DNA of 64,000 bases from positions 372,001 through 436,000 of the forward strand of contig BEDY01000001.1 of assembly GCA_002335605.1 (NCBI GenBank). Reading direction: 5' to 3'. The DNA is from Prillingera fragicola. Taxonomy: Eukaryota; Basidiomycota; Tremellomycetes; Trichosporonales; Trichosporonaceae. Shown one piece after another: positions 20,452-32,218 of the stretch (position 1 is its first letter; the number at the start of each line of letters is the position of its first letter). The notes below the pieces were generated by a model. It did no database searches. It was not told the DNA's origin and saw only the letters and a program-made list of their open reading frames with translations. Both the position numbers and the translations under genes were made by a program.

Positions 20452-22029
20452 CTAGTTGGCGAACGCGGCCTCGCCAGTAATGGCCTTGCCGAGGATGAGA
20501 GTGTGGATGTCGTAGGTGCCCTCGTAGGTGTTGGTCACCTGGAGATTGGCGGCGTGACGGCCAATGGGGTACTCGTCCGAGGTGGCGTTGCCACCGAAAA
20601 CGTCCATGAGGGTACGGGTGTGGCTGAGGGCGGCACCGCAGTTGTTGCGCTTCATGAGCGAAATCTGGTCGGGGCACCAGGTGCCGGCGTCCTTGAGGCG
20701 TCCGAGCTGGAGGGTGCCGAGGAGACCGAGGTGGGCTGCCGAGTGGGCGTCGACAATCTTCTTCTGGACGAGCTGGAACGAGGCGAGAGGGCGCTCAAAC
20801 TGCTTGCGCTCCAGAGCATAGTCGCGGGTACGGTTGATGGCATCCTCGAGGGCGCCCATGACACCCCAGGCAATGCCGAAGCGGGCCGAGTTGAGACACG
20901 AGAAGGGAGAGCCGAGGCCGCCCGACTTGGGGAGGAGAGCGTCGTCGCCGACCTTGACGTCCTCCATGAAGACGGAGCCAGTGACCGAGGCGCGGAGAGC
21001 CATCTTGTGGGCAATCTTGGGCGCGGACAGGCCGTCCATGCCCTTCTCGAGGACGAAACCCTTGATCTTGCCCTTCTGGCCGTTCTCAATGGTGCGGGCC
21101 CAGATGACAAACACGTCGGCAACGGGAGCGTTCGAGATCCAGGTCTTGGAGCCGTTCAGAGTCCAGCCGTCGGCAGTCTTGGTGGCAGTGGTCTCCATCG
21201 ACGACGGGTCCGAACCGTGGTTGGGCTCGGTGAGACCAAAGCAGCCGACCCACTCGCCGGTAGCGAGCTTGGGGAGGTACTTGTCCTTCTGGGCGTCGGT
21301 ACCAAACTCGTGAATAGGGTGCATGACGAGCGACGACTGGACAGACATCATCGAGCGGTAGCCAGAGTCGACCCTGGGGTGTCAGTGGAGCTCGCTGTTT
21401 GGGGTGACTCACTTCTCAACCTCGCGGGCAATGAGACCGTAGGCAACGTTCGAGACACCGGCACAGCCGTAGCCCTCAATGGTGGGGCCGAGGAGACCAA
21501 GGGCACCCATGCCGGTCATGACCTCGGGGTCAAACGACTCCTGCGCGTCTCGTCAGCCGCTGTTCCCGCCTCGCCAGCTCCACCAGCCTGCACAAGCTGG
21601 CAGAGCTGAGGTAGCTCTCTACTCACGTTACGGTAAGCCTCGGTGACCTTGGGAAGGAGGGTGTCCTGGGCAAACTGGCGGGCAGTCTCCCTAATCGTCG
21701 TCAGCACGCGATCCGGCGCGTAGGGGTTACGGGATTCCATCTCCGCGGAATCGGCCACTTACTGGATAGCGAGCTCCTCGTCGGTAAGCAGCGACTGGAG
21801 GTTGAGGGGGTCCTGGCTTTGTCAGTGCTGGCTCTCATGCATGCTACGGTGCCGGTGTGCTAACCTCCCAGTTGTACTTGACAAACTCTGTTTCTCGTCA
21901 GCTCCATCGACGACAGTAGGCGCTGGGCCCGGTTAACTCACTGCCACCAGCCATGGTGCGGACGCTCGAGACGGTTGCGCGCTGAGAAGCGGCGTTGACG
22001 AGGGGACGGAGAGCGGTGAGGCGGACCAT
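20452..22029 (-). CDS. GCDH: Glutaryl-CoA dehydrogenase, mitochondrial
   Basis: Predicted 424 residues from exons 22029-21942, 21887-21865, 21812-21763, 21690-21627, 21540-21413 and 21373-20452; the second exon is only 23 nt. FAD-dependent oxidation and decarboxylation of glutaryl-CoA to crotonyl-CoA in lysine and tryptophan breakdown. The N-terminus is Arg/Ser/Ala rich with no acidic residues for 28 positions, as in mitochondrial presequences. Diagnostic blocks: [66 protein letters not shown], and [24 protein letters not shown] end with the catalytic Glu. Human and fungal GCDH share these rather than those of short-chain acyl-CoA dehydrogenases. Every splice junction restores the frame. A second, shorter exon path was not needed. 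Confidence 0.94.
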
Positions 22030-23467
22030 TTTGGTGAAGCTTGGGGATAGAGATGAAGGGATAGAGGAAGAAATGACTGTTCTTGGGGGGAGCAAGTGGG
22101 TTTTATAAAGAGGAGCCGGACATCCCCACCTGCATCATGCCTGGGACGTGTGCGCCCTCCCGGTGGTACGCGGCGGGGCCACATGGCATGACCCTGAAAT
22201 CGGACCCCCGGAAATCGATGTTAGGCTCGCTAGTGCTGCATGCCTAAGTGGAGTTTTGCGAGCCTAACCTCCAGGCCTATCGTATTGGCGATCCAGGCGA
22301 GACAAGCGACGCTTCGTTCGCCAAATACTGCGACCCTCCACCCGTCTATGCCGTCTACCTTGCTTGCTCGGACTCGAGCTGTAGCTGCCGGATCTCAACG
22401 CTGGAAGAACAGGCAGCAGACTCGGATGAATAGGGGCATGTGCTCACCCCTTTCGTAGGCGCTGATACGCGTACGCGCCCTCGACACCGGTGCCACCGCC
22501 GCCGTCGCTGTCTCGAGTAAGCCCGCCGCCGCTCGATGCCACTCTGCCGTCCCCATCAAATGCGGCTGAGCGTGTATACACGCGTCTAACGGCCGATACG
22601 AGTCACACGCGCTCACACGCCAGCGGCCATGTCCGTGCAACGCGGCAGTGGTATCAACAAGACACGGCAGCCGCCTTCCGCGTCCTCTTGGCTGTTTAGC
22701 GTGGCTTGATTGCTCGCTTGATCTGTTCTACTGGTTGGATCGGGTATACATGGCCCTAGGTACTGCTATTGCTAATTCTGTGTTGCCTAGCTTGAATCTT
22801 TGCTGGTTGTTTTGCTGCGGCTTGATAAAAAAAATCGAGACATCGTGAGCTGATACGACCGGAGTGTGCGGTGTTCGGGCACCGAATGCCGTGGTCGCCG
22901 AGAATGTGTCGTCAAACCCTGGCTGCTGGGACCAGGATCTGACCTTTTCTTTGTCTGCTTGCGCGTCCAGAGCCCCAGTGTGTCTTGCATGTGTCCTTGG
23001 CGCCGCGTACGGGGAACGAGCGGCATTCAGGCGGCGATACGCGATGCAGGTCTGATACGGACCGGCCGAGAGGATGAGCAGCTGAGCAGTGGTGGAAGGG
23101 TTTGAATTCCTCGGCTTGCCGTGGGTGCTCATCTCGGTGTCTTCCAATTGTTGTCATATACACGCTAGATTACATTGCACTACTGTATAACCTGTGGGCG
23201 TCGACTCTGGGCTCGTTACAGAATCTATACACTGGCTGTGGATGGCTGCCTAACTGGAGTCCGTTGTCATGAGGGGCTGGGATCACCAGTCACCAGCACC
23301 GACCATCAGCGACGGCTACCCCAGTGCTCGTGCGGAACGGTCACCTGCGGCGAGGTCCTGGGCTCACCCCGTCAGGACTGAGGGTGCTCAAGCCGCTGAG
23401 CGACACTGACCCGGCTAGCTCAACTCGTCTCCTCGAAAGGCTAGCGATCAAACCCTCTCTGCCCAAG
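22030..23467. other. Intergenic, 1.4 kb
   Basis: The right neighbour of GCDH on the same strand ends at 23468, so this holds the GCDH promoter (a long leader begins near 22030) and a 3' flank. Open frames such as 22248-22433 (+) and 22728-23132 (-) lack any recognisable motif. I see no repeat or RNA gene. Confidence 0.5.
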
Positions 23468-23878
23468 TCAGCATCCCCTTCCCTCACACTGCAGAAACTC
23501 ACACTTTTCCTCCAACTCGACCCCATCCTCATCCGAATCACTAGCCTCGGCACTCTTATTCGCAGCCATCATCCGCGCAGCCTTGCCCTGGCCGTAGGCA
23601 GCCTTGCCCGTGTCCTCCTTGTGCTTTTCCGAGTCACCCGCGGCCTCCTTCCACGGTGTGAGGGTTTCGTTTAGGCTCTGCTGGGCCTCGCGCAGGGAGG
23701 ACGAGGCTGCAGCGTAGTAGCTTGCGGTGACGGAGCGGGTTGCTGCGCCGGGGGTGATGGGGAACGAGGATGTTCCGGTCGGTGGGACTGTGTTGCCGTT
23801 GAGGGTCACTTTGGATTGGTCGATGGAGGATGGTGGGGAGAGGGTGTAAGTGTAGGAGATGGGAGTGTGAGTGGCCAT
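23468..23878 (-). CDS. Small acidic protein, possible Gon7 (KEOPS subunit)
   Basis: Single exon, 136 residues from ATG 23878. A segment ITPGAATRSVTASYYAAASS followed by LREAQQSLNETLTPWKEAAG resembles the LR..L..LQ..LN..LT core of the fungal Gon7 family, and the C-terminus is Ser/Asp/Glu rich (ASDSDEDGVELEEKCEF). Gon7 is a small, poorly conserved subunit of the KEOPS complex, which transfers threonylcarbamoyl from TC-AMP to tRNA. The similarity is weak and judged by eye; a different small acidic protein is quite possible. Start and stop are clear and the coding bias matches neighbouring genes. Confidence 0.5.
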   Translation of the reverse strand: MATHTPISYTYTLSPPSSIDQSKVTLNGNTVPPTGTSSFPITPGAATRSVTASYYAAASSSLREAQQSLNETLTPWKEAAGDSEKHKEDTGKAAYGQGKAARMMAANKSAEASDSDEDGVELEEKCEFLQCEGRGC

Positions 23879-24333
23879 GTTGCTAGAGTAGATTGTCAAC
23901 AACATTGTTGTTGTTGACAATGACCGAGTGGACAGTGAATGCAAGGTGTCAGGAGTGGTCAATGACGGAATTGGCTCAGCCTGCTCGCACCGAACTTTTT
24001 GCTCCGGCCGACCTGGGCGGAGGTATCTCCTCTTGCTCTTTCTCTTTCTCTTCTTCCACTCTTTACACACCTCACCAGTCAGCCACATACATCAGGCTGG
24101 AGTCGATCTCTTACAGAGCAAGGCAGCTGGTAGAGCATACTCTTAACATTCAGACTTCTTTCACTCGTAAGTCAATATTCCCCCCCCTTGCCAGTGTCTC
24201 AGTGATGCTCGTCATAATACGATATGTTAGACTTCTAGAGGAGCGTAAGACCCTCCGCAGAAGATAATTTGACCCTGAGAGACACCCCCCTCCGAGTGTT
24301 CAAGCAACAGTAGCTAACAGCTACAGTATCATC
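23879..24333. other. Divergent promoter between the small acidic gene and MAP2
   Basis: Intergenic. It includes a mirror-like run of GTTGTT/AACAAC at 23900-23925 directly upstream of the minus-strand ATG, and CT-rich tracts (24030-24070, 24150-24190) before MAP2. Contains the sequence AGCTGGTAGAGCA near 24127, which looks like a tRNA A box, but no B box follows. Confidence 0.6.
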
Positions 24334-25721
24334 ATGGCGCCGGTCGCTGTCCCCAAGCTCGACGAGCTGAGCCTCCAGGACAAGCCCGAGGAGCAAGTCA
24401 AGCCCAAGGCCGAGGTCGAGGGTGACGACGGCGAGGAGGACGACGACGAGGTCGAGGGCGAGGGCGGTGCTGGCGCTGCAGGCGACGCCAAGAAGAAGAA
24501 GAAGAAGAAAAAGCCCAAAAAGAAAAAGGTGGCCGCGGTCCAGTCCGAGCCTCCCAGGGTTGGGTTGAGCAAGGTTTTCCCCAAGGGTGTCTACCCTGTT
24601 GGCGAGGAGGTCGAGTACAAGAATGAGTGAGTCTTTCGCACCGTTGGTAGGTGTAGTGCTGACGTTGCAGCACGACCTCGCGCATGACGTCTGCCGAGAT
24701 GAGGGAAAAGGAGCGCCTAGCCCAGGGTGACCCCACCGACACGTACCAGAACATCCGCAAGGCCGCCGAGGTGCATCGCCAGGTCCGCTCATATGCGCGC
24801 AAGAACATTCAGCCCGGCATGAGCATGACTGAGATCGCCAACATGATCGAGGACGGCACCCGTGCGTTGATTGAGGAGAACGGTTTCGAGGCCGGTATCG
24901 GTTTCCCTACCGGTTTGAGCGTCAACGAGGTCGCGGCGCACTACACGCCCAACCCGGGAGACACAAAGGTGCTCAAGAAGAGCGACGTGCTCAAGGTCGA
25001 CTTTGGCGTGCACGTCAAGGGCCGGATCTGCGACTCTGCCTTCACCCTCAACTGGGAGCCCACCTGGAACGGCCTCCTTGACGCTGTCAAGGACGCGACA
25101 GAAGCCGGTATCCGCGAGGCGGGTATTGACGTCCGTATGTGCGACATTGGCGCTGCGGTTCAGGAGGTCATGGAGAGCTACGAGGTTGAAGTCGGCGGCA
25201 AGACCCACCAGGTCAAGTCGATTGCCAACCTCAACGGCCACTCGATCATCCCTTATGTCATCCACGGCGGCAGCGACGGCAACCCGGGCAAGTCTGTTCC
25301 CATTGTCAAGCAGTACGGCGACCACATTGACGAGACCCGCATGGAGGAGGGCGAGTACTTTGCCATCGAGACCTTCGGGTCCACCGGTCGCGGCCGCGTC
25401 ATCGAGGAGGGTGCTTGCAGCCACTACGCACTGTCTCCCCAGCAGCCGGCACACTACACGCTTCGCAACCAGTCATCCAAGACTGTCCTTGCGGCTATCA
25501 AAAAGAACTTTGGCACCCTCCCCTTCTGCCGTCGCTACCTCGAGCACGTCGGCGAGAAAAACTACTTGCTAGGCCTGAACACGCTCGTCCGCGAGGGCGT
25601 GCTCTCCGACTACCCTCCCCTCGTCGACCCCGAGCCTGGAGCCATGACGGCGCAGTTTGAGCACACTATTCTGCTCAGGCCGACGTGCAAGGAGATTGTG
25701 TCGCGCGGTGACGACTACTAG
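24334..25721 (+). CDS. MAP2: Methionine aminopeptidase 2
   Basis: Predicted 447 residues from exons 24334-24626 and 24671-25721 (44-nt intron). Removes the initiator Met from nascent proteins in the cytosol; the target of fumagillin-type inhibitors in other species. The first 80 residues are acidic then poly-lysine ([13 protein letters not shown]), the ribosome-associating extension typical of MetAP2. Metal ligands are visible: the two Asp in [16 protein letters not shown], the His in [15 protein letters not shown] region, the Glu in [12 protein letters not shown], and the Glu in [12 protein letters not shown]. The position of the intron right after VEYKNE and the length fit the family. Confidence 0.96.
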
Positions 25722-25879
25722 GTGTCCCGCGGCGGGAGCGGCGAGGAAGAATTACTATTTCATAAGTTTGTATCGCTGTTTGTACTGTATGCAGACCACA
25801 TTGTTTCCCCGCTTGGCCCGAACTGGAATTGAAGCAATACATCGTCTACTCTACAAAGATCTCTGGAGACGAGCGAGCG

Positions 25880-26877
25880 CTAAATGCCAAACACATACCA
25901 CAGGAGAATAAGCACACACACGCACACCGTTCCGCCGACAATGAACGTGTCGCGCCGGCGCCTCGTGCCAATCATCGAAATCAGTTTATTGATACCCGGC
26001 ATACTGCTGACGACATTGCCCATGCGCGAGTCAATCGAGGTGAGCATTGAGCGCTGCTGCGCAAAGTCTTCGCGGGTGGCGTAGGCTTGTCTGCGGCGGG
26101 TTAGCTGGCTGTTGATGGGCAGACGCGCGCAAGACTTACCCAAGCGTGTCGTCCATCATGCGGTGAGACGAATCTATCCGTGCGCGGTCACCGAGGAGAG
26201 CGTCCGTCTGGCCAGAGAGCTGTGTCTTGTAGTCGCTGCGGTGTCAGCTACTGTGCCTCGGCAAACAGGTTGAGCAGGATGGGCAAGTCACGACGTCCAT
26301 GCAGCAACAGCAGTCCACAGCCTGTCGGCTTCCGCACCAGTCCCAACTAACCTGATATCCTTCCTAACGCTTCCCAGCAAATTGGACCGCTGCACAGCTC
26401 CATCAATGTTGGAGCGCACGCGGTGGAAATCACGCCGGTAGTCGTCGAGGTTCTCGCGGTGCCTCTGCGCTGCGTGCTGCATGCTGGCGCTCGGCGGCGA
26501 TGGCGAGTTTATGAGCGCCGTCAGGTCCTCGATGGCTTGTTCCAGCTGTGTGAGTTAGTGAACCTGCGCTTGGGTTGGGATGGCGCCCCTGCGCAGTCGC
26601 CACGGACGTGCTGTGGCTTGTCGAACAGCACCGACGGCGTGCCTGCTGGCCTGGGAAGAAGACGCACCTTGCCAATCAGCTCGTCAATCTCCTCCTCTAC
26701 CAGCTTGTATCCGCCGACGCCCTCCTCTGCCGCAGCGGTGCTCGAGCTGCCCTCGCCGGCGCGCAGGCTGCCTCCGGCAATCTCGCTGGCGAGGCGAGAG
26801 TAGCTTGACAGCTTTGTGTCGAGGGCTTGCTCGAGGGCTCGGGCGTGCCGGCGTGCATTGTCCCACGCGGATGACAT
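25880..26877 (-). CDS. GOS1: Golgi SNARE GOS1 (GS28 / GOSR1)
   Basis: Predicted 236 residues from exons 26877-26668, 26545-26352, 26235-26140 and 26090-25880. Qb-SNARE for transport within the Golgi. The N-terminus WDNARRHARALEQALDTKLSSYSRLA is the family hallmark. The SNARE helix runs through MMDDTLGQAYATREDFAQQRSMLTSIDSRM with a central Gln (FAQQR), followed by INKLISMIGTRRRRDTFIVGG and a single C-terminal membrane anchor (VCVCVLILLWYVFGI). Every intron is 45-123 nt and the spliced frame is exact. Ends 158 bp from the stop of MAP2, so the two genes converge. Confidence 0.93.
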
Positions 26878-27277
26878 TGTCGCGGTCGTGTGTGTGAATA
26901 TGTGGGGGAGAGAATTGATCAGAGAGAGATGAGCAAGAGAATGCTGTGAAGTTGGCCGACGATGATGGCACAGACATGGCACAGCGTCACTTGAGCCCAT
27001 CTTTAAGTGGGTGGATTGAATAATTAGATTCCGTCTCGGTCGCGTGGAGGCGCGCGACTGTGAACAGTGATGTTCCACGCAGCAGATGACATGGTATACT
27101 CCATCTCATACCCTCTTACGACAGCGACGACGACACGACTGGCGCGTGACACCCGCCATACTCTTGCAATAACAAGGTAGACATAAGGCGCCGAGCACCT
27201 AGTCTACTCTTTCAGTCTCCCGTCCTCCTCGTCCACCCCCCTTCCTCACTCTCATTTCCACGCGGTTCGACATCAAG
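26878..27277. other. Divergent promoter between GOS1 and the p24 gene
   Basis: 400 bp without coding sequence. A CT-rich leader (27200-27270) precedes the p24 ATG. Confidence 0.6.
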
Positions 27278-28294
27278 ATGCGCGTCGCTGCTCTCCTAGG
27301 CGCGTCGCTCGCGTTCATCGCCACGGCACGGGCTACCGCGCTCACCGCACTGCTGGGTGCCAACGAGCGGGCGTGCTACTATGCTGATGTCGACGGCGTC
27401 GGCGAGAAAGTCGGTGAGTCACGTCTGGGAGTCACGTCTGGGAGCTTTGCCAGTGTTCGGCTGTCCGTGTGGAATGCGCTTTCCTGGGCTGTTGCACGAG
27501 CAGCGTCATGCATCTCTGTACCCGCGTGTGATGAGCGAACGCTAACAGGCAGGCTTCTACTATGCCATCCAGTCCGGAGGCAACTTTGAGATTGACTTTG
27601 TCGTCATGGACCCCGACGACAACATTATCCTCGAGGGCGACAACGAGCGCCAGGGTGACTTTATCTTCACCGCCAAGAAGATTGGAGAGTACTCGTTCTG
27701 CTTTGCCAATGAGGCTGCTACGACCGACAAGTTGATTGACTTTGAGTGCGTATTGCGTATTGCGTGTGATGGCGAGGGCGGATAGGCGACGGTTGCCATG
27801 AGCCTTTCCTGGGAGCGTGAGACTGGTGCACCCTGGACAGCTATGCCTGGGAGGAAGGAGAATCCCTGCGCACTCACCTAAACGTAGCGTGCCCTGCCCG
27901 CCTCGCAGTGAACGGCGCAAGAACGCTCGCTAACACCCCCAGCATCATGGTCGAGTCCGAGCCCCGCCGCGTCCTCTCCGCCTCCTCGCCCCCTCTCAAG
28001 GAGCACACCTCGACCCTGGAAGAGTCGACGTACAAGCTCAACGGTCTCCTCACTTCCATCTCGCGTTTACAAAAGTACTTCCACACCAGGCACCACCGTA
28101 ACAAGTCAACAGTCGAGAGCACACAGTCGCGCATCTTCTGGTTCTCGGTCCTCGAGTCGGTTGCTATCATTGCCATGAGCTTGTGCGTACCGTGTGGATT
28201 GTCGAGAGAGAATGTGCTGACTGGTTGCAGGGCCCAGATCTGGGTGCTCAAGACCTTCTTCTCCAGGTCAGGCAGCAGGCGTTTCAAGGTTTAA
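27278..28294 (+). CDS. p24 (EMP24/GP25L) cargo receptor
   Basis: Predicted 210 residues from exons 27278-27413, 27553-27745, 27943-28182 and 28231-28294. Type I membrane protein of COPII/COPI vesicles between ER and Golgi. Signal peptide MRVAALLGASLAFIATARA, then a GOLD domain with paired cysteines (ERACYYADVD and EYSFCFANE), a coiled-coil segment (SISRLQKYFHTRHHRNKSTVESTQSRIFWFSVLE) that runs into the membrane span (VAIIAMSLAQIWVLKTFF). The short cytosolic tail SRSGSRRFKV has the FF motif just after the membrane but no C-terminal KKXX, which fits the gamma group (Erp2/3/4) better than alpha or delta; the subgroup is not certain. Confidence 0.9.
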
Positions 28295-28964
28295 AAGCCC
28301 CGGGTATGCTGTAGCTAGACGAGCAGGAGACGAGGAGGATGCATGGCATTGGAACATACTGGCTTGGAGTGTGTGGCACGCTGCAGTTTCGTTGGGCTGT
28401 GGAGAGCGGAAAGCCGGGCACGGCTACTCGTGTGGTACATTTGGTCGAGGTGTGGTTGGTGCAACAGGCTAGTCAGTGGCACGCGGGAAGATGGAGTCAC
28501 CACATTACACTTGGGCTTGTCTTCGTGTCGCGAGATAGGTACCCCAAATTATATCCCTGGTGAAGACAGGAGTGTTCAACTGGGCATTACTAGTCAGAAG
28601 AAGACTTTGACATGGTAACATTTTATTTTTGTTCTTTTGTGTTTGCTAAGGAACTAATTCAATCGGGTAGGGTGTGATGTTACACTGCCCACCTCCGCAC
28701 TGACTGCTCAGTGTATGTACTACAAACAAGTCCGAGGCAAAAGGATAAGAATCTTTACGGTCAAATACCCCATGCACGGTGAAGCAAGGCATGGGCTGGG
28801 TTGAACAATTAATTCACCAATTAATTCAACTGCCACGGCCGATTCACCTCTCCGCTTTCCACTTCCCTTTGGCCAAGTCCCTCTCCAGCCATTACGACCA
28901 AACTGGTCCCAGAGTGTATCTACGTTTAATACATGCTGCATGTATACATAATCCCAAATACCAA
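28295..28964. other. Intergenic between two convergent genes
   Basis: 670 bp 3' flank of the p24 and SWP73-type genes. AT-richer than its surroundings; CAATTAATTCA occurs twice at about 28804-28828. No gene seen. Confidence 0.6.
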
Positions 28965-30639
28965 CTAAGCACCCGGCGCCTGACGCCTGCGCTGCGCCTC
29001 GTGAACGGCAATAGCCTCGTCAACCCAAGGCAGGTGGAACAAGTCTGATCGGCGCAGGTCCTCCTCGCGTACCGAGCCGCCGTTGGCGCCAGGCTGGCCG
29101 ATCTGGTAGCCCAGCATCTGGTCCAGGTCGCGCGCCTGGGCGGCGAGCCAGTTCTGGATCAGTGCCTGGGGGTTGGCGCTGCGTGGGTTAGTGCAAGTTC
29201 AGAAAGAGGGACGGAGAACTCACGCAAACGACTCGAGGAAGTCGCGCTTCTGCTTCAGGTCACGCGCAAAGTATGCGAGCTCGGTGACGTTGTCTTCGAG
29301 CCTGACAATGTCGGCGCCAGTCTGGCCCTCGAAACCCTGGACAAGCGCTGCCAGCTTGGACTTGAGAGGGTCCTCAATCTCGATGGGAATGTCAAAGCAC
29401 TGGGGGTGGAAGTTCATGTCGCTGTCGACGGTGATCTCGTAGGGGATGACGACAGGGTCGGGGTGGGCGAGGAACCTGGTGACGACCTCGGGGATCTGGT
29501 GGAACTGTATGCCCTCGGTGCCGTGGGGAAGGATCTTCTCAAGACCGCCTACCGGGCGGACCATGGTCCCATCCTCCTTGTCCTGCGCAGCTGAAGACTT
29601 GACCAGCTGCCAGACAGCTGCCATGACCTCGGCGCGAGTGCCCTCGCGAACCGAGATCAAGTCGCAGAGAGGAGGAAGCACCTTGAAGCGCTCGGGTGAG
29701 TGGGCGACGTGGAGAATGACGCGGCACTTGACGTTCTGGTCGCCGCGGCGAAGAATCTCAAAGCCATCGAGAGGCGGCGCATTGGGCTGCGGGTGCCACT
29801 CGACTATGTTGCCTTCTGGAAACGTGGGGGCCTCGCGGTTGTCAAACTCGACGACAGCCGAGCGGAGGAAGGTCGAGAACTTGCGCTTGACCTTGTCCAA
29901 TCGGTGATTGCCAGACTGTTCGTCAGCTCCACCTTCAGGCTCCGTGTCGCAGCACTCACATCCAGCAACCGTCCCTCTATCCTCAGAACCCATCCGGCCA
30001 CGCCCTTGCCAGTGTTAATGTCGATGCCGTCCTTCTTCTCTCCCTCAGTCTTGGCTTCCTCGGGCTTCTTCTCCGCCTCACCCTCCGTCTTCACCTCCTC
30101 GCCCTCCTTCTTCTCGCCCTCACCCTCCTTCTTCTCTCCGTCGGCCATTGCCACGTCTCCTTCAGCCGTGGCCTCCCCCGCCGGTGCCTGTGTTCCCGCT
30201 GCAGCCGCAGCATTCGCGCCCTCCTTTGCAGCAACCTGCCACGGCTGGTCGTGCGCCGTGTTACTCAAAAACACACGGAGCGTGCGCTTGACACGCGTAC
30301 TCCTGCCCAACGCGTCGTTGATCTCGGCCTTCTTGCGAAGCAGCGTCCAGTCGAGCTTTTGCTCAATCTTCATCAACTCGGTGAACGCTGGCGAATCGGG
30401 GACTAGCGCCTGGAGAACATGGGGTGGTGGAAGAGGTGGGCGAGGGAGCTTGCTGGGCAAGTTGTCAGCAGCTGAAACACGCGACTCGAGAGCAGGTTGA
30501 TTGCTGCAAGGACGAGGATGGTGACTTACGCGCGCCGTGATGAGTCGGCATCCGCCTCTGCGCGTCGCTTGAGCTCCTGCGCCTGAGCGATCTGGGCTGC
30601 CTGCTGAGGGTGTGATGGTCCTGCGTGCGGGGTTGCCAT
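28965..30639 (-). CDS. SWI/SNF-RSC subunit of the SWP73/RSC6/SMARCD (BAF60) family
   Basis: Predicted 502 residues from exons 30639-30530, 30452-29960, 29915-29224 and 29178-28965. Nuclear subunit of ATP-dependent chromatin remodelers. A conserved N-terminal block (MKIEQKLDWTLLRKKAEINDALGR, RVFLSNTAHDQ) is followed by an expanded acidic/lysine insertion (repeats of EGEKKEGEE, about residues 135-180). The SWIB/MDM2-like domain (VLHVAHSPERFKVLPPLCDLISVREGTRAEVMAAVWQLVK, about 275-320) is complete, then FLAHPDPVVIPYEITVD and the C-terminal helices (LVQGFEGQTGADIVRLEDN, AQALIQNWLAAQARDLDQM) typical of BAF60. Which complex (SWI/SNF or RSC) cannot be read from sequence. Confidence 0.92.
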
Positions 30640-30853
30640 TGTTTGCGGGGTATATGGATGTGGATGGTAACTTGCAACGCGCGAAGGACCAGTTGATGGA
30701 GGGCGGAGTGCGTTGTTGCAGCGACGGAACCAATTTTTCCTTATTCCTGAACACGTTTGACAGCGTGGGATTACGTAATATTCAAATGTTGTGCAGCCCC
30801 GCATTCACCAAGATTTCAGAACTCTTACTGCCTTCATCAAGAATCGCAACAAC

Positions 30854-32218
30854 ATGGCACGCAAGAACGCCCCAGGGCCTAGCAAGCTCAAGAGCTCAAA
30901 GTACGCAGACGTCGACGATGGTATCCTCGATTCTGACTCGGAGGAGGACGAGTTTCAAAGCTTTGCCGGCAAGAAGAGCTACGGCCGTCCACCCTCTCCT
31001 TCGGGCTCGGAGGATGAGGACGACGAGGGAACCGACGCCGAGGAGGAGCTGTCCTTTGACGAGGAGGAGGGCGATGGAGTTGGAGCCTACGAGGCTGATG
31101 AGTGGAACGAGGACGATGATGCCAACAGCGACTCGGACGCGAGCTCTGCATCTGGCTCGGACGACGACGAGCAGGAGAGAATGGTGCGTTGCCACCCACG
31201 CACAGGAGCTTCAGCTAACACCTAACAGAAGAGTCTCAAGAAGGGCCTGAATGACATTCCCCTCGAAACACTCCGGAAAGCCCAGAAGGCAATGCGCCGC
31301 GCCCCCGCCCCTGGCTCGGACGACGACTCGGACGGCGAGCCGGGCCCGTCATCGCGCGAGTCCAAGCTTGCAGCAGCCAAGGCGCGCCTCGCCGAGATGC
31401 AGCGGGCCAAGGGCAAAGCCGCAGGTGTGGTTGATGAGACGCCCGCCCGCCGCGAGCGCCGTGAGCGCGAGGAGCGCGAGGAGGCTGAGCGTATCAAGCG
31501 CGAGAACAAGCATGCGTGAGTTGCCACTGTGTTGCTTCTTCCGCGCACAACTGACTCCCAGTCCCACGGTCATGAGCACCAAAAAGCAAGTCTCGCGGCA
31601 CCGCAGCGTAATCGACGTCCCCAAGGTCGTCTCCCGCGACCCGCGCTTCTCCTCCGTCTCGGCCGGCCAAGTCGACGCCAACCTGCACGCCCAGGGCTAC
31701 AAGTTCCTTCCCGACATGCTGCGCGGCGAGGTGCGCGAGCTGTTCGCCGCGGTCAAGAGCGCGCTCAAGGCTGAGAAGACGTGCAAGCTCATTGAAAAGC
31801 CGCTGTACACTGCCGAGCGCGAGGCGCTGGAAAAGGACCTCGCGCGGGTCAGGACGAAACTGGAGCGCGCAGAGAGGGAGCAGCGCGAGCGCGACGTGCT
31901 GCAAAAGTACAAGCGCGAGGAGAGGGATAAGCAGGCGTCAGGAAAGGGAGCTTGGTTCATGAAGGACGGTACGTCTCGCCTAGACGGCGACACGGGGGAA
32001 GAGGAGACTGACATGCAACAGCCGAGAAGAAGGATCTTCTCCTCAAGGCGCGCTTCGCGGACCTGGAGCAGCGCGGCGGCAAGCGCGCGGTCAAGAAGGT
32101 GGTGGACAAGAAGATGAAGAAGGTGGCTGGCAAGGAGAAGAAGAGCAGGCCGTTTGCAGCTGGAAGCGGTGGTGGTGGGTTTGGTGGTGGCGACCAGAAG
32201 CGTCGCCGTGTGGCTTAG
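30854..32218 (+). CDS. RRP36: rRNA biogenesis protein RRP36
   Basis: Predicted 406 residues from exons 30854-31183, 31229-31515, 31562-31968 and 32022-32218. Nucleolar component of the 90S pre-ribosome needed for early pre-18S processing. The first 130 residues are strongly acidic. The family core is STKKQVSRHRSVIDVPKVV, SRDPRFSSVSAGQ, NLHAQGYKFLPDM, followed by a long charged helix (LIEKPLYTAEREALEKDLARVRTKLERAEREQRER), WFMKDAEKKDLLLKARFADLEQRGG, and a basic, Gly-rich C-terminus ending KRRRVA. The start was taken at ATG 30854 because nothing upstream is conserved. It is divergently arranged with the SWP73-type gene (214 bp between ATGs). Confidence 0.93.

Noticed and set aside
20503..21609. 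368-residue plus-strand frame opposite glutaryl-CoA dehydrogenase
   Set aside because: Shadow of a confirmed gene, low-complexity Val/Glu/Gly composition, no motif.
24100..24150. tRNA-like A box (AGCTGGTAGAGCA)
   Set aside because: No B box (GGTTCGANNCC) within range on the same strand and no acceptor stem could be paired.
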